Shown one piece after another: positions 1 through 9,734 of a stretch of 64,000 bases of DNA. The notes under the pieces are model-generated. The model saw only the letters and a list, made by a program, of their open reading frames with translations, was not told the origin of the DNA and did no database searches. Position 1 is the first letter of the stretch, and each line of letters begins with the position of its first letter. The position numbers were made by a program, and so were the translations under genes. Source of the DNA: Roseovarius aestuarii (GTDB lineage Bacteria; Pseudomonadota; Alphaproteobacteria; Rhodobacterales; Rhodobacteraceae); NCBI GenBank assembly GCA_027214255.1, contig JAPWHL010000013.1:62001-126000 (forward strand), in the 5' to 3' direction.

Positions 1-1
1 C

Positions 2-1738
2 TCAAAACAGGAAGTAACGTTGGGCCATCGGCAGGACCGAGGCAGGTTCGCAGGTCAGCAGTTCGCCATCAGCGCGGACCTCGTAGGTTTCGGGATTCAC
101 TTCGATCTCCGGTGTGGCGTTGTTAAGCAGCAGGTCCTTCTTACCGATGTTGCGGGTGTTGCGCACCGCGATTGCCTGTTTGGCCAGTCCCAGATGCTTG
201 GCTATTCCGTCGGCCTGTGCCGCTTCGCTGACAAAGACAACGGCCGAGTTTTCTACAGAACGCCCGAAGGCCGCGAACATGGGCCGCGAATACACCGGTT
301 GCGGTGTCGGGATCGAGGCGTTCGGGTCCCCCATTTGCGCCATGACAATGCTGCCCCCCAGCAGGACCATTTCGGGTTTGACGCCGAAAAAGGCCGGATT
401 CCACAGTACCAGATCGGCGCGTTTGCCCTCTTCGATGCTGCCGATTTCACACGAGATTCCATGGGCGATGGCGGGGTTGATCGTGTATTTTGCGATATAG
501 CGGCGGACGCGGAAATTGTCGTTATTGCCTGTTTCTTCGGCCAAACGCCCGCGCTGCTTCTTCATCTTGTCTGCGGTTTGCCATGTCCGGATCAGTACCT
601 CACCGACGCGCCCCATCGCCTGACTGTCGGACGCAATAATGCTGAACGCGCCCATGTCATGCAGAATATCTTCAGCGGCAATGGTTTCGCGCCTGATACG
701 GCTTTCGGCAAAGGCAACATCCTCGGGGATGGATTTGTCCAGATGGTGACAGACCATCAGCATGTCGAGATGTTCTTCGAGCGTGTTGACAGTGAAGGGG
801 CGTGTCGGGTTGGTGGAGGAGGGCAGAACATGCTCTTCGCCGCAAATCTTGATGATATCCGGCGCGTGCCCGCCGCCCGCACCTTCGGTATGGAAGGCGT
901 GAATCGTGCGGCCCTTCAGCGCTGAAACCGTGTGTTCGACAAAACCGGATTCATTCAATGTGTCGGTGTGGATCATCACCTGCACATCCATCGCATCGGC
1001 CACGCTCAGACAACAATCGATAGCTGCTGGGGTGGTGCCCCAATCCTCGTGCAGTTTCAGCGCGCAAGCCCCTGCTCTTATCTGCTCTTCCAGTGCATCC
1101 GGCAGGGACGCGTTGCCCTTGCCCGCAAAGGCCAGGTTCATCGGGAAGCTATCGGCGGCCTGCAGCATGCGCCCGATGTGCCAACCACCGGGAGTGCAGG
1201 TCGTGGCCAGCGTGCCATGGGCCGGGCCAGTCCCGCCACCCAGCATGGTGGTCAAACCCGAATGCAAGGCATCCTCGATCTGTTGCGGGCAAATGAAGTG
1301 GATGTGGCTGTCAAAGCCACCCGCAGTCAGGATCCGGCCTTCTCCTGCGATGATCTCGGTGCCCGGCCCGATGATGATATCCACCCCCGGCTGGATGTCG
1401 GGGTTGCCTGCCTTACCTATCTTGGCGATCCGACCGTCCTTGAGGCCCACGTCCGCCTTGTAGATCCCCGAATGGTCCACGATCAGCGCATTGGTGATCA
1501 CGGTATCGACCGCCCCATCTGCGCGGGTCACTTGGGACTGCCCCATGCCATCGCGGATCACCTTGCCACCGCCGAATTTCACCTCTTCGCCATAGGAAGG
1601 CGTATTGCGCCCCTCTCGCATGACTGTCAGGTCTCGCTCGACTTCAATGATAAGGTCGGTATCTGCCAGTCGCACCCGATCTCCCGTTGTGGGGCCGAAC
1701 ATGGTGGCGTAATCACTGCGTTTGATGGTTGCAGGCAT
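2..1738 (-). CDS. ureC: Urease subunit alpha (catalytic)
   Basis: Catalytic subunit of the cytosolic Ni-urease, which hydrolyses urea to ammonia and carbamate. The 578-residue protein has all metal ligands of the family: His145 and His147 (SHIHF), the Lys228 that becomes carbamylated (ALKLHEDWG), His257 (MIHTD), His283 ([12 protein letters not shown]) and Asp371 (SDSQAMG). The mobile-flap Cys330-His331 (MVCHHL) is also present. These positions keep one constant offset from the Klebsiella enzyme, so the chain is intact. Its ATG overlaps the ureB stop as ATGA (1738-1741 region), indicating translational coupling. The stop is at 2-4, so the gene is complete and the expected ureE/F/G accessory genes would lie just outside the left edge. 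Confidence 0.97.
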   Translation of the reverse strand: MPATIKRSDYATMFGPTTGDRVRLADTDLIIEVERDLTVMREGRNTPSYGEEVKFGGGKVIRDGMGQSQVTRADGAVDTVITNALIVDHSGIYKADVGLKDGRIAKIGKAGNPDIQPGVDIIIGPGTEIIAGEGRILTAGGFDSHIHFICPQQIEDALHSGLTTMLGGGTGPAHGTLATTCTPGGWHIGRMLQAADSFPMNLAFAGKGNASLPDALEEQIRAGACALKLHEDWGTTPAAIDCCLSVADAMDVQVMIHTDTLNESGFVEHTVSALKGRTIHAFHTEGAGGGHAPDIIKICGEEHVLPSSTNPTRPFTVNTLEEHLDMLMVCHHLDKSIPEDVAFAESRIRRETIAAEDILHDMGAFSIIASDSQAMGRVGEVLIRTWQTADKMKKQRGRLAEETGNNDNFRVRRYIAKYTINPAIAHGISCEIGSIEEGKRADLVLWNPAFFGVKPEMVLLGGSIVMAQMGDPNASIPTPQPVYSRPMFAAFGRSVENSAVVFVSEAAQADGIAKHLGLAKQAIAVRNTRNIGKKDLLLNNATPEIEVNPETYEVRADGELLTCEPASVLPMAQRYFLF

Positions 1739-2043
1739 CAGAGAGTCCCCATTACGGCCTGATTGAACCCGAAAATCCGTCGCGCGCCGGTGAACGGGAT
1801 CAATTGAACCTCACGGCGCTGACCGGGTTCAAAGCGCACCGCAGTTCCAGCCGCTATGTCCAGGCGACAGCCGCGGGCAATGTCGCGATCAAACGCAAGC
1901 GCTGGATTGGTTTCGGCAAAATGATAATGGCTGCCGACCTGCACCGGCCGGTCACCGGTATTGGCCACCATCAGCGTGATCGCCTGCCTGTCGGGGTTCA
2001 ATATCAGGCTTCCCTCGGCGGGAAATACCTCGCCCGGGATCAT
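1738..2043 (-). CDS. ureB: Urease subunit beta
   Basis: Non-catalytic beta subunit of urease, about 101 residues, typical length. It begins [11 protein letters not shown], the usual N-terminus of the family, and contains the [10 protein letters not shown] and [19 protein letters not shown] signatures. A longer reading frame extends 14 codons upstream. The internal ATG at 2043 is preferred because it matches family N-termini, has AAGGCGG upstream, and overlaps the stop of the small membrane protein gene as ATGA. It sits between that gene and ureC in a single minus-strand operon. Confidence 0.95.
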   Translation of the reverse strand: MIPGEVFPAEGSLILNPDRQAITLMVANTGDRPVQVGSHYHFAETNPALAFDRDIARGCRLDIAAGTAVRFEPGQRREVQLIPFTGARRIFGFNQAVMGTL

Positions 2044-2228
2044 GATCGCGCAGCCGCCTTGCGGCGGCGCAGCACGATCAGACAAGCCACACCGGCGATG
2101 GCCAATGGCACAATCAGCCAGATGAAATCACCCGCATGAGTATGGGTCGCGTGCCCGACATGCGCCATCGCGGGTGCGGACATCGTGGCGGTAAACAATG
2201 CGCAGCACATTATCATTGAACGGATCAT
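2040..2228 (-). CDS. Small His-rich membrane protein in the urease operon
   Basis: Predicted 62-residue protein lodged between ureA and ureB. It has a signal-like N-terminus (hydrophobic stretch ending SAPAMA), then a short His-rich segment ([11 protein letters not shown]), one transmembrane helix ([18 protein letters not shown]) and a basic tail (RRRKAAARS). This suggests a periplasmic His-rich loop with a cytoplasmic C-terminus. A start 4 codons downstream is possible. AAGGA lies upstream of the chosen ATG. The four-base overlap with ureB and the 10-base gap from ureA argue that it is translated. I do not recognise a named family. A role in nickel or metal handling is only an inference from the histidines and the location. 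Confidence 0.7.
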   Translation of the reverse strand: MIRSMIMCCALFTATMSAPAMAHVGHATHTHAGDFIWLIVPLAIAGVACLIVLRRRKAAARS

Positions 2229-2238
2229 TGAGGGGTCC

Positions 2239-2541
2239 TTATCTGATGGGATTGTGAACGGTGACCAGTTTGGTCCCGTCGGGAAATGTGGCTTCGACCT
2301 GCACTTCGGGGATCATTTCCGGGATCCCTTCCATACATTGTTCACGGGTGATGACATGTGCCCCTGCCTGCATCATGTCCGCGACGCTTCGACCGTCACG
2401 CGCGCCTTCAACCACCGCATCCGTAATCAGCGCGATCGCTTCGGGGTGGTTCAACTTTACTCCCCGTTCAAGGCGTTTTCGCGCCACTTCAGCCGCCATG
2501 GAAATCAATAGTTTGTCGCGTTCTCGTGGAGTTAATTGCAT
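2239..2541 (-). CDS. ureA: Urease subunit gamma
   Basis: The smallest structural subunit of urease, 100 residues, exactly the family length. Family hallmarks are the start [13 protein letters not shown], the segment [17 protein letters not shown] and the C-terminal [13 protein letters not shown]. It lies one base downstream of ureD and upstream of the small membrane protein gene and ureB in the same transcription unit. It is structural and non-catalytic, assembling with UreB and UreC into the (alpha-beta-gamma)3 enzyme in the cytosol. Confidence 0.97.
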   Translation of the reverse strand: MQLTPRERDKLLISMAAEVARKRLERGVKLNHPEAIALITDAVVEGARDGRSVADMMQAGAHVITREQCMEGIPEMIPEVQVEATFPDGTKLVTVHNPIR

Positions 2542-2542
2542 G

Positions 2543-3400
2543 TTAGGTCATCCATGATCGTGGAAGCGAGTTGGCACTGAGTTGGCGCAGGATCGGCACA
2601 AGCGCGCGCCGCAACTCGAAACTGTCGGGGGCCAGAATGCGCGCGACCAACAGATCAGGACCAAGCATGCTGCCCCCCCCAGATGAAGGCAGAAGCCCGC
2701 GCAGTTTGGGTAGATGCGCGGCGGCATCCTGCCCGACATAGACCAGAGTTGCCAATGCCCCGGCTCCGGCAGCCGTATTCGCACAAGCAAGGTGCGCCGT
2801 GACATCCCCCTCCAACGTCATGGCATCGAGGTAGACTGGACGCCCTCCGCGCCGGATTTCGATGCGATCCGTAAAAGTGATCTGGCGCAGAACCTCACCC
2901 ATTGCGGCGCGGCCAAACACCAATGGCTCGACCATCAGCAGTGACGCCCCGTCGTCCAGATCAATCGACAGCCGTCGCCGCAGTGCGCAGGCCTCGAACA
3001 GGATGGTTTCTTGGGGCAGCCAATGTAGCGTTGCATTCCGCTGGACCGTCAGCCGGTTGCGGATGTGGGCAACTTCACCCGGTTGCGCCCGATACACGCG
3101 CTCGGCCGCCTGGGTGGTCAGGCTTAGACACGTATCGGCCTGGGCGCAGGCGTTCAACGAAAACGTATCGCCCCCTGTCACCCCGCCCGCCGTATTGATC
3201 ACGATGGCCTGTAAGGCGGCGCTGTCGGGCCTAGGAAACAGCAATTTCATTGCGCCGGACTGCCGCAGATCAGCGAGTGTTGTTTTACCCCCGGACTGTT
3301 TTGCAGTCACTATGCCAGCCCCGATCGCACGAGGCTGCGATGCGGCACTGGGTGCTATGGGTATGATCGCTTGGCTTGTTATCGTGGACGCTCCGGGCAT
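2543..3400 (-). CDS. ureD: Urease accessory protein UreD
   Basis: Urease maturation scaffold (UreD/UreH family) that binds apo-urease and recruits UreF and UreG for nickel insertion. Recognisable blocks are [37 protein letters not shown] and the C-terminal [11 protein letters not shown]. The open frame reaches back to a GTG at 3487 (314 residues). The ATG at 3400 (285 residues, [10 protein letters not shown]) gives a length nearer the family norm and drops a cysteine-rich, poorly conserved leader. Neither start has a strong ribosome site, so the start is uncertain. First gene of the urease operon, one base from ureA. Confidence 0.92.
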   Translation of the reverse strand: MPGASTITSQAIIPIAPSAASQPRAIGAGIVTAKQSGGKTTLADLRQSGAMKLLFPRPDSAALQAIVINTAGGVTGGDTFSLNACAQADTCLSLTTQAAERVYRAQPGEVAHIRNRLTVQRNATLHWLPQETILFEACALRRRLSIDLDDGASLLMVEPLVFGRAAMGEVLRQITFTDRIEIRRGGRPVYLDAMTLEGDVTAHLACANTAAGAGALATLVYVGQDAAAHLPKLRGLLPSSGGGSMLGPDLLVARILAPDSFELRRALVPILRQLSANSLPRSWMT

Positions 3401-3766
3401 GGGGTGGGTCTGCTTGTACCCACCATACGTAACATGCCGTGTCATCAAATAGGCGCATCTGCAGTGGCAAGCCTCGCGCAGCGCCACTTATTTACGCATC
3501 AAGCGAGAGAATTGGCCAAAATTCAGGCGCAGAACAATTTGCCTGCCCCAACTGACTGGAAGATGCTTGCCGACTACGCTGCATCGCAGAAACGATCAGC
3601 ATACCAATCTTGGCACTTATAGTGTCAGACAAGGTGTGTGGTAGCCGGACGAAGTGAAGCCCGACCCGGCCACCGCACGGATTGAAACAATTAAGTTGCG
3701 GGATTGACGTAGAACATTCAGCGCTGCCGCGCAAGATCACCTGTGCCATCCCGCCAGGAGAATATT
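3401..3766. promoter_or_regulatory. Divergent control region between urease and urea transporter operons
   Basis: About 280-366 bases (depending on the ureD start) separate the divergent ureD and urtA genes, so promoters for both directions must lie here. An imperfect dyad, GTGTGGTAGCCGG at about 3636-3648 against CCGGCCACCGCAC at about 3666-3678, is a candidate protein-binding site or hairpin. Nitrogen control by NtrC is usual for such operons, but I find no convincing sigma-54 (TGGCAC-N5-TTGC) promoter. AGGAG sits just before the urtA ATG. Confidence 0.45.
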
Positions 3767-5047
3767 ATGAAACGTTTTGATTTCTTGCTGGCTGGCATGC
3801 TTGCCTCTTCCAGTCTGGTGGCTCCCGCATTTGCCGCCGAATGCCCGATCAAGGTCGGCGTCCTGCACTCTCTGTCAGGCACCATGGCAATTTCGGAAAC
3901 GACGCTTAAAGACACGATGCTGATGCTGGTCGAGCAGCAAAATGCCAAGGGCGGTCTGCTGGGTTGTGAGCTTGAGGCGGTTGTGGTCGACCCGGCCTCG
4001 GATTGGCCGCTGTTTGCCGAAAAAGCGCGCGAACTGTTGTCGGTTCATGAGGTCGATGTAATCTTTGGCAATTGGACATCGGTCAGTCGAAAATCCGTCC
4101 TGCCCGTGATTGAAGAGCTGAATGGCCTGCTGTTCTACCCCGTGCAATACGAGGGCGAAGAAAGCTCCAAAAATGTTTTCTACACTGGTGCAGCCCCAAA
4201 CCAACAGGCAATCCCGGCCACAGATTATTTTCTCGAAGAACTAGGTGTCGAGAAATTCGCGCTTCTGGGGACGGATTATGTGTATCCGCGCACGACGAAC
4301 AACATCCTCGAGAGTTATCTGATGTCCAAGGGCATCGCGGAAGACGATATTTTCGTGAACTACACTCCTTTTGGCCATTCTGACTGGTCCAAGATTGTAG
4401 CGGATGTTGTGGCCCTTGGCGCTGATGGCAAGAAAGTCGGCGTGATTTCAACCATCAACGGCGATGCAAACATTGGCTTTTACAAGGAACTTGCTGCCGC
4501 GGGCATCTCGGCTGATGACATCCCCGTCATCGCCTTTTCTGTCGGAGAGGAAGAACTGTCGGGGCTGGACACCACCAACCTCGTCGGCCATCTCGCTGCT
4601 TGGAACTACTTCCAGTCTGCCGAAGCTGATGCAAACACTGCCTTCATCGAGGCATGGAAGGCCAAGATGGGCGAAGAGCGCGTGACCAACGACCCGATGG
4701 AGGCGCATTACATCGGCTTCAACATGTGGGTAAACGCGGCCACGGCGGCAGACTCGACAGATGTCGACGCCGTGCGAGCAGCGATGTACGGACAGAAATT
4801 CCCCAACCTCACAGGCGGCACCGCCGTGATGTTGCCCAATCATCACCTGGCCAAGCCCGTGCTTATCGGTGAAATCCAGGCAGACGGGCAGTTCGATATC
4901 ATTAGCCAGACAGCAGAAGTGCCCGGCGACGCATGGACCGATTTCCTGCCGGAAAGCGCTGTCCTGACGTCTGACTGGAAAGATCTGGGATGCGGTATGT
5001 ACAACACAGAGACCAAAACCTGTGTCCAGACATTGTCCAACTACTGA
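3767..5047 (+). CDS. urtA: Urea ABC transporter, periplasmic substrate-binding protein
   Basis: High-affinity urea receptor of the HAAT family (Peripla_BP_5 fold), 426 residues. A signal peptide (MKRFDFLLAGMLASSSLVAPAFAAE; cleavage after AFA) precedes the mature start ECPIKVGVLHSLSGTMAISE. Family-typical features are FYPVQYEGEESS and GHLAAWNYFQS. The frame starts 8 codons earlier, but the ATG at 3767 has an excellent AGGAG and begins a proper signal peptide. First gene of urtABCDE. A strong hairpin follows it, which should keep urtA transcripts in excess over the membrane genes. Confidence 0.96.
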   Translation: MKRFDFLLAGMLASSSLVAPAFAAECPIKVGVLHSLSGTMAISETTLKDTMLMLVEQQNAKGGLLGCELEAVVVDPASDWPLFAEKARELLSVHEVDVIFGNWTSVSRKSVLPVIEELNGLLFYPVQYEGEESSKNVFYTGAAPNQQAIPATDYFLEELGVEKFALLGTDYVYPRTTNNILESYLMSKGIAEDDIFVNYTPFGHSDWSKIVADVVALGADGKKVGVISTINGDANIGFYKELAAAGISADDIPVIAFSVGEEELSGLDTTNLVGHLAAWNYFQSAEADANTAFIEAWKAKMGEERVTNDPMEAHYIGFNMWVNAATAADSTDVDAVRAAMYGQKFPNLTGGTAVMLPNHHLAKPVLIGEIQADGQFDIISQTAEVPGDAWTDFLPESAVLTSDWKDLGCGMYNTETKTCVQTLSNY

Positions 5048-5064
5048 TCATTGACACCGAGTGG

Positions 5065-5089
5065 CGGAAGGGGCGGTGCTCCCCTTCCG
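5065..5089 (+). terminator. Stem-loop between urtA and urtB (partial terminator or 3' stabiliser)
   Basis: A perfect 9-bp stem, CGGAAGGGG at 5065-5073 with CCCCTTCCG at 5081-5089, closes a 7-base loop. It lies 17 bases after the urtA stop and before the urtB ribosome site. No U-tract follows, so it looks like an attenuating or RNA-stabilising hairpin and not a full stop. This is the common arrangement behind binding-protein genes. Confidence 0.6.
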
Positions 5090-5108
5090 ACCCTTGCGGG
5101 ATTATTAC

Positions 5109-7061
5109 ATGAAAAACCTACTGATGGCGGCCCTTGCGTTGGTGATGTCCTGCGCGTTTGCGCGCGCTCAGGACGCGCCCATGCAAGCGATCCTGCAAGA
5201 GCAATCTGCGCTGATCATGGAAAACTCGCGCAGAACGATCGCCCCCGCAATCGCTGCCGTGTCCGACAGCGGGCTGCCTGAAGCGCAGGACGTTCTGCAA
5301 GCATGGCAGGCCAAAAACCTGTGGCAGCGCCGGGCAGACGGGCTGTTCTTTCGCGCCACTAAGGCAGAGGGCAAGACCTATACACTGTATGATTTCGACA
5401 CGCACCAACCTGCCGGGACGGTTCCAGCCTCTGATCTGGAACAGATCAAGCCCAACAGCGGAATCCGCGCGCTAATCGGATCGGCCCTCGTGCAATTCCA
5501 GTTGCAAGACCCGGACCCCAAGCGGCGGCTTGCCGCCCTTACATCCGTGCAGCGCAATCCAAGTGCCGATGCGCTGGCCCCGCTCAGAAAGTCGATCCCG
5601 GACGAAAATGATCCGAGTATCCTAGCTCTCAAGCTCAGGCTGGAGCGGTTACTGACTATCGCGCATGACCCTGACGAAGCCCAGCGGATCAAGGCCGTTT
5701 CCGAGATGTCCGGCGATCTGGGTGTCGATGTTCGCGCCACGCTGAACCCGCTGCTGGCGACCCGCCTGGCCGTTTTCGCCGGACCGCCGCCCGCGACACT
5801 CAACATTGCTAAAACGCTGGTGCCCGGAGCCTCGATCGAGGTGGTACAGGCCTATGACATGCTGGTGAAGGCCGATCTTGCCCCTGAACTGGTAACGGAT
5901 GCGCAATTATATGCCGCGCTGGTGGAGCATGTCAGCGACGGCACGGTCGGGGGCATAGCGACCCACCAATTGGATGACCCGCAGATGCGGCAGCGCGCCT
6001 ATGCTGCTTTGGCAGCGGCGGGCACTGTGCGCACGGCACCCGACGTCGAGAGGATCGCGCAAACACTGGAGGCACACAGCTTTGTCGAGGTGTATCTGGA
6101 ACCGTCAAGCGATGTGACCGACGCGGTTTCCAAGGCGCTTGATACCATCGCTGTGACTGTCGGCGCCAATCAGGCCATGGACCTTCTTCTGGATGGGCTT
6201 TCGCTTGCCTCCATATACTTTCTCGCGGCCATCGGGCTTGCCATCACATTTGGCGTCATGGGCGTCATCAACATGGCGCATGGCGAGTTCATCATGATGG
6301 GTGCCTATACCGGTTACATGGTTCAACAGGTCATCCCGAACCACACCGCCAGTATTCTGGTCGCGATACCGCTGGCGTTTGCAGTGACCTTTGCCGCAGG
6401 CGTGATCATGGAGCGGCTAGTGATCCGCTGGCTCTATAACCGCCCGCTAGAGACATTGCTGGCGACCTTCGGCGTCTCAATCGCGCTTCAACAAATAGCC
6501 AAGAACATCTTTGGCACGCAGGCGCGCCCCCTGACCTCTCCGGCGTGGCTGGACGGGGCCTGGGTGATAAATGATGTGGTGTCGATCAGTTACATCCGCA
6601 TTGCGATCTTTGTGCTCGCCGTCTTTTTCCTTGGCGTTTACCTGTTCATCATGCGGCGCACCCGGCTGGGGTTGGAAACCCGTGCCGTGACGCAGAATCC
6701 ACGGATGGCATCGTCGATGGGTATCAACCTGAACAAGGTGAATATGCTGACGTTCGGCCTTGGCTCCGGCATTGCCGGGGTTGCAGGGGTTGCCATCGGG
6801 TTGTTCGCCAAGGTCACTTCGGAACTGGGTAGCGATTACATCGTGCAAAGTTTCATGACCGTGGTTGTCGGCGGTGTCGGCAATATCTGGGGCACATTGG
6901 CTGGCGCGGCCATGGTCGGCTTTCTTCAGAAGGGCATCGAATGGTTCAATCCGTCCAATACGTTGGCGGCGCAGACCTTCATGATCGTTTTCATCATCAT
7001 TTTCATTCAGTTCCGGCCAAGGGGCATCATTGCACTCAAAGGCCGCGCGGCGGGGGATTGA
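5109..7061 (+). CDS. urtB: Urea ABC transporter permease UrtB
   Basis: LivH-type inner-membrane permease for urea, 650 residues. It has a signal peptide (MKNLLMAALALVMSCAFARAQ) and then a long helical periplasmic region (about residues 22-360). That N-terminal part is normal for UrtB and makes it twice the size of LivH. The membrane domain starts near GLSLASIYFLAAIGLAITFG, with the family motif MGVINMAHGEFIMMGAY and a C-terminal VVGGVGNIWGTLAGA block. The ATG at 5109 is chosen over an upstream GTG at 5061 because the GTG lies inside the urtA-urtB hairpin and adds no signal sequence. Confidence 0.95.
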   Translation: MKNLLMAALALVMSCAFARAQDAPMQAILQEQSALIMENSRRTIAPAIAAVSDSGLPEAQDVLQAWQAKNLWQRRADGLFFRATKAEGKTYTLYDFDTHQPAGTVPASDLEQIKPNSGIRALIGSALVQFQLQDPDPKRRLAALTSVQRNPSADALAPLRKSIPDENDPSILALKLRLERLLTIAHDPDEAQRIKAVSEMSGDLGVDVRATLNPLLATRLAVFAGPPPATLNIAKTLVPGASIEVVQAYDMLVKADLAPELVTDAQLYAALVEHVSDGTVGGIATHQLDDPQMRQRAYAALAAAGTVRTAPDVERIAQTLEAHSFVEVYLEPSSDVTDAVSKALDTIAVTVGANQAMDLLLDGLSLASIYFLAAIGLAITFGVMGVINMAHGEFIMMGAYTGYMVQQVIPNHTASILVAIPLAFAVTFAAGVIMERLVIRWLYNRPLETLLATFGVSIALQQIAKNIFGTQARPLTSPAWLDGAWVINDVVSISYIRIAIFVLAVFFLGVYLFIMRRTRLGLETRAVTQNPRMASSMGINLNKVNMLTFGLGSGIAGVAGVAIGLFAKVTSELGSDYIVQSFMTVVVGGVGNIWGTLAGAAMVGFLQKGIEWFNPSNTLAAQTFMIVFIIIFIQFRPRGIIALKGRAAGD

Positions 7062-7065
7062 CGTC

Positions 7066-8298
7066 ATGTCACACACGTATCACAGGCGCACCTCATCCAC
7101 CGTGATCTTTCTGGGTTTGCTGTTGGCCTTCACGATCACCGTAACGTTTTTGTCCGAGGGCATGGGCGCTGGGGTGATCTCGACCAGTTTCGTCAAGACA
7201 CTGGGCAAGACGCTGTGCCTTGCGCTGGTTGCCATCTCGATGGATCTGGTCTGGGGCTATGCGGGGATCCTCAGTCTGGGACATTTCGCCTTTTTCGGAC
7301 TAGGCGGCTACATGATCGGCATGTGGCTGATGTACGAGCGCACCCGCGAAGTTGTCGTAACCTCGCTGGCCGACGCGCCCATTCCACCTACGCCGCAAGA
7401 GGTGTCAGACGCCATCGCCAATAGAATTTTTGGCGTAGTAGGAAGCGCGGATTTCCCAATGATCTGGGCCTTTGCCGACAGTCTTCTGGCGCAACTGATG
7501 CTGGTGGTGCTGGTGCCGGGGGTGTTGGCCGGAGTGTTCGGCTGGCTGGCCTTTCGCAGCCGCGTGGCAGGGGTATATCTGTCCATCCTGACGCAAGCGA
7601 TGACGCTGGCGCTGTCCCTTTATCTGTTCCAAAACGACAACGGATTGCGGGGCAACAACGGCCTCTCCGGTTTGCAGAACCTGCCGGGATTGACGGATGT
7701 CCCGCAGGCCTTGGTGTCGGTCTGGTTCCTCTGGGGGGCGGCACTGGCGTTGGGTCTGGGGTATCTGTTGGCGGTCTGGGTCGTGTCCGGAAAGTTCGGC
7801 TCGGTCCTGCGCGGGATCAGGGACGACGAGACACGAGTGCGATTTCTGGGCTACCCGGTAGAGACCTACAAGCTGGTGCTTTTTACCGGCACCGCCTGTA
7901 TGGCCGGCATCGCAGGCGCGCTCTATTACCCGCAGGCGGGCATCATCAACCCTGCGGAACTGGCGCCCATCGCGTCAATATATCTTGCGGTCTGGGTCGC
8001 CATCGGCGGCCGGGGGCGGCTATACGGCGCGGTGATCGGCGCTGCATTTGTCAGCCTTGTGTCGTCATGGTTCACGGGCGGACAGGCACCAGACGTGCCG
8101 CTCGGATTTTACACTATCAAGTGGGTAGACTGGTGGTTAGTGGTTCTGGGCTTGTCTTTCGTGCTGGTCACGTTGTTGGCGCCAAAGGGGATCGGTGGTC
8201 TGTTCGACCTGTTGGAGCGCCGTGTTGCGCCTGATCGGCACGGTGCCGACCTGGGCCCGGATCAAGGTTCGCTGCGCGAAGAGGAGAGCCGCGAATGA
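7066..8298 (+). CDS. urtC: Urea ABC transporter permease UrtC
   Basis: LivM-type permease partner of UrtB, about 410 residues with roughly ten hydrophobic helices. Signatures include MDLVWGYAGILSLGHFAFFGLGGY, NDNGLRGNNGLSGL and VWVAIGGRGRLYGAVIGA. The ATG at 7066, four bases after the urtB stop and behind a GGGGGA ribosome site, is preferred over a TTG at 7030. Its stop overlaps the urtD ATG (ATGA). It forms the translocation pore with UrtB. Confidence 0.95.
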   Translation: MSHTYHRRTSSTVIFLGLLLAFTITVTFLSEGMGAGVISTSFVKTLGKTLCLALVAISMDLVWGYAGILSLGHFAFFGLGGYMIGMWLMYERTREVVVTSLADAPIPPTPQEVSDAIANRIFGVVGSADFPMIWAFADSLLAQLMLVVLVPGVLAGVFGWLAFRSRVAGVYLSILTQAMTLALSLYLFQNDNGLRGNNGLSGLQNLPGLTDVPQALVSVWFLWGAALALGLGYLLAVWVVSGKFGSVLRGIRDDETRVRFLGYPVETYKLVLFTGTACMAGIAGALYYPQAGIINPAELAPIASIYLAVWVAIGGRGRLYGAVIGAAFVSLVSSWFTGGQAPDVPLGFYTIKWVDWWLVVLGLSFVLVTLLAPKGIGGLFDLLERRVAPDRHGADLGPDQGSLREEESRE

Positions 8299-9035
8299 GC
8301 GCATTGCTTGAAGTCTCGGGCGTCTCGGTCAGCTTTGATGGGTTTCGGGCCATCAACAACCTGTCTTTCCAGATCGGGCCGGCAGAAATGCGGGCGATCA
8401 TCGGGCCGAACGGCGCTGGCAAAACCACGTTCATGGATATCGTGACCGGAAAAACCAGACCGGACAAGGGAAGGGTAATCTGGGGCCCGGGCAGCCTGTC
8501 CTTGCTGGGCCTGTCAGAAGCCCGCATCGCCAGAGAGGGCATCGGGCGCAAGTTTCAAAAACCGACCGTGTTTGAGGATCAGAGCGTGCAGGAAAACCTG
8601 CTGATGGCGCTGAAGGACCGGCGCGGTCCGCTTTCGGTGTTGTTTTACCGCCCCAACGATACCCATCTGGCAAGGGTTTTGGATCTAGCCGAAGAAATCG
8701 GGCTGACGGACCAACTGCAACGTAAATCGGGTGAATTGAGCCATGGCCAGAAGCAATGGTTGGAGATCGGCATGCTTTTAGCACAAGAGCCGAAACTGCT
8801 GCTGGTCGACGAACCTGCGGCAGGGATGACCCCGGCAGAACGCGCGCATACCACGAACATTCTGACCGAGGCAGCCAAGACGCGGGCCGTAGTGGTGGTA
8901 GAGCACGATATGGAATTCGTGCGCCGCCTGGGCTGCAAGGTTACGGTGCTTCACGAAGGCTCTGTGCTGGCAGAAGGCAGTCTTGATCATGTGACGGCAA
9001 ACAAGGAGGTCATTGATGTCTATCTCGGACGTTGA
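8295..9035 (+). CDS. urtD: Urea ABC transporter ATP-binding protein UrtD
   Basis: LivG-type nucleotide-binding subunit, 246 residues. Walker A is IGPNGAGKTT, the signature region is ELSHGQKQWLEIGMLL (the SHGQ variant typical of UrtD), and Walker B is LLLVDEPAAGMT, followed by VVVEHDMEFVR. GAGGAGAG precedes the ATG, which overlaps the urtC stop by four bases. It pairs with UrtE at the cytoplasmic face to power urea import. Confidence 0.95.
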   Translation: MSALLEVSGVSVSFDGFRAINNLSFQIGPAEMRAIIGPNGAGKTTFMDIVTGKTRPDKGRVIWGPGSLSLLGLSEARIAREGIGRKFQKPTVFEDQSVQENLLMALKDRRGPLSVLFYRPNDTHLARVLDLAEEIGLTDQLQRKSGELSHGQKQWLEIGMLLAQEPKLLLVDEPAAGMTPAERAHTTNILTEAAKTRAVVVVEHDMEFVRRLGCKVTVLHEGSVLAEGSLDHVTANKEVIDVYLGR

Positions 9036-9038
9036 ACC

Positions 9039-9734
9039 ATGCTGAGCGTGCAGGACCTGACTCTGCATTACGGGCACTCGCAGATACTCAACGGCATCAG
9101 CTTTGAGGCGGCGCGCGGCGAAGTTACCTGCGTGATGGGCACCAATGGCGTTGGCAAGACCAGCCTGATCAAAGCGATCTCGGGCACGCATGGACGATCG
9201 GGCGGCACGATCTCGCTGGATGGCGAGACGCTGAACGTGATGCCCGCCCATCTTCTGGCACGGCGCGGAATCGCCTATGTGCCGCAGGGGCGCGAGATAT
9301 TTCCATTGTTGACGGTCAAAGAAAACCTCGAAACCGGCTTTGGCTGCCTGCCTGCCGCGGAACGGCGGATACCGAACGAGATATTTGATCTGTTCCCGAT
9401 CCTAAACGAGATGCAATCACGCCGCGGTGGCGACCTGTCGGGCGGACAACAACAACAACTGGCGATTGCCCGCGCCTTGATCACCCGGCCTAGGTTGTTG
9501 CTACTGGATGAACCGACCGAAGGCATTCAGCCCAACATCATTCAGCAGATCGGTCGGGTAATCAGCCAGCTTAGGGAGGAAGGTCAGATGGCGATCATAT
9601 TGGTCGAACAGTATTTCGAATTTGCATACGACTTGGCGGATCGTTTCGTCGCCTTGCGGCGCGGCGAAGTCATCCTATCAGGCCGAAAAGGCGATTTCCC
9701 CAAAGATGAGTTGTTATCGAAGGTCTCGATCTAA
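9039..9734 (+). CDS. urtE: Urea ABC transporter ATP-binding protein UrtE
   Basis: LivF-type nucleotide-binding subunit, 231 residues. Walker A is MGTNGVGKTS, signature DLSGGQQQQLAIARAL, Walker B LLLLDEPTEGIQP, and the switch region is ILVEQYFEFA. It begins three bases after urtD and ends the urt operon. Together with UrtABCD it completes a high-affinity urea importer that feeds the divergent urease. Confidence 0.95.
   Translation: MLSVQDLTLHYGHSQILNGISFEAARGEVTCVMGTNGVGKTSLIKAISGTHGRSGGTISLDGETLNVMPAHLLARRGIAYVPQGREIFPLLTVKENLETGFGCLPAAERRIPNEIFDLFPILNEMQSRRGGDLSGGQQQQLAIARALITRPRLLLLDEPTEGIQPNIIQQIGRVISQLREEGQMAIILVEQYFEFAYDLADRFVALRRGEVILSGRKGDFPKDELLSKVSI

Noticed and set aside
3601..3640. 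TTGGCAC-like match to a sigma-54 promoter near urtA
   Set aside because: The TTGC half at the right spacing is missing, so I do not call a sigma-54 promoter.
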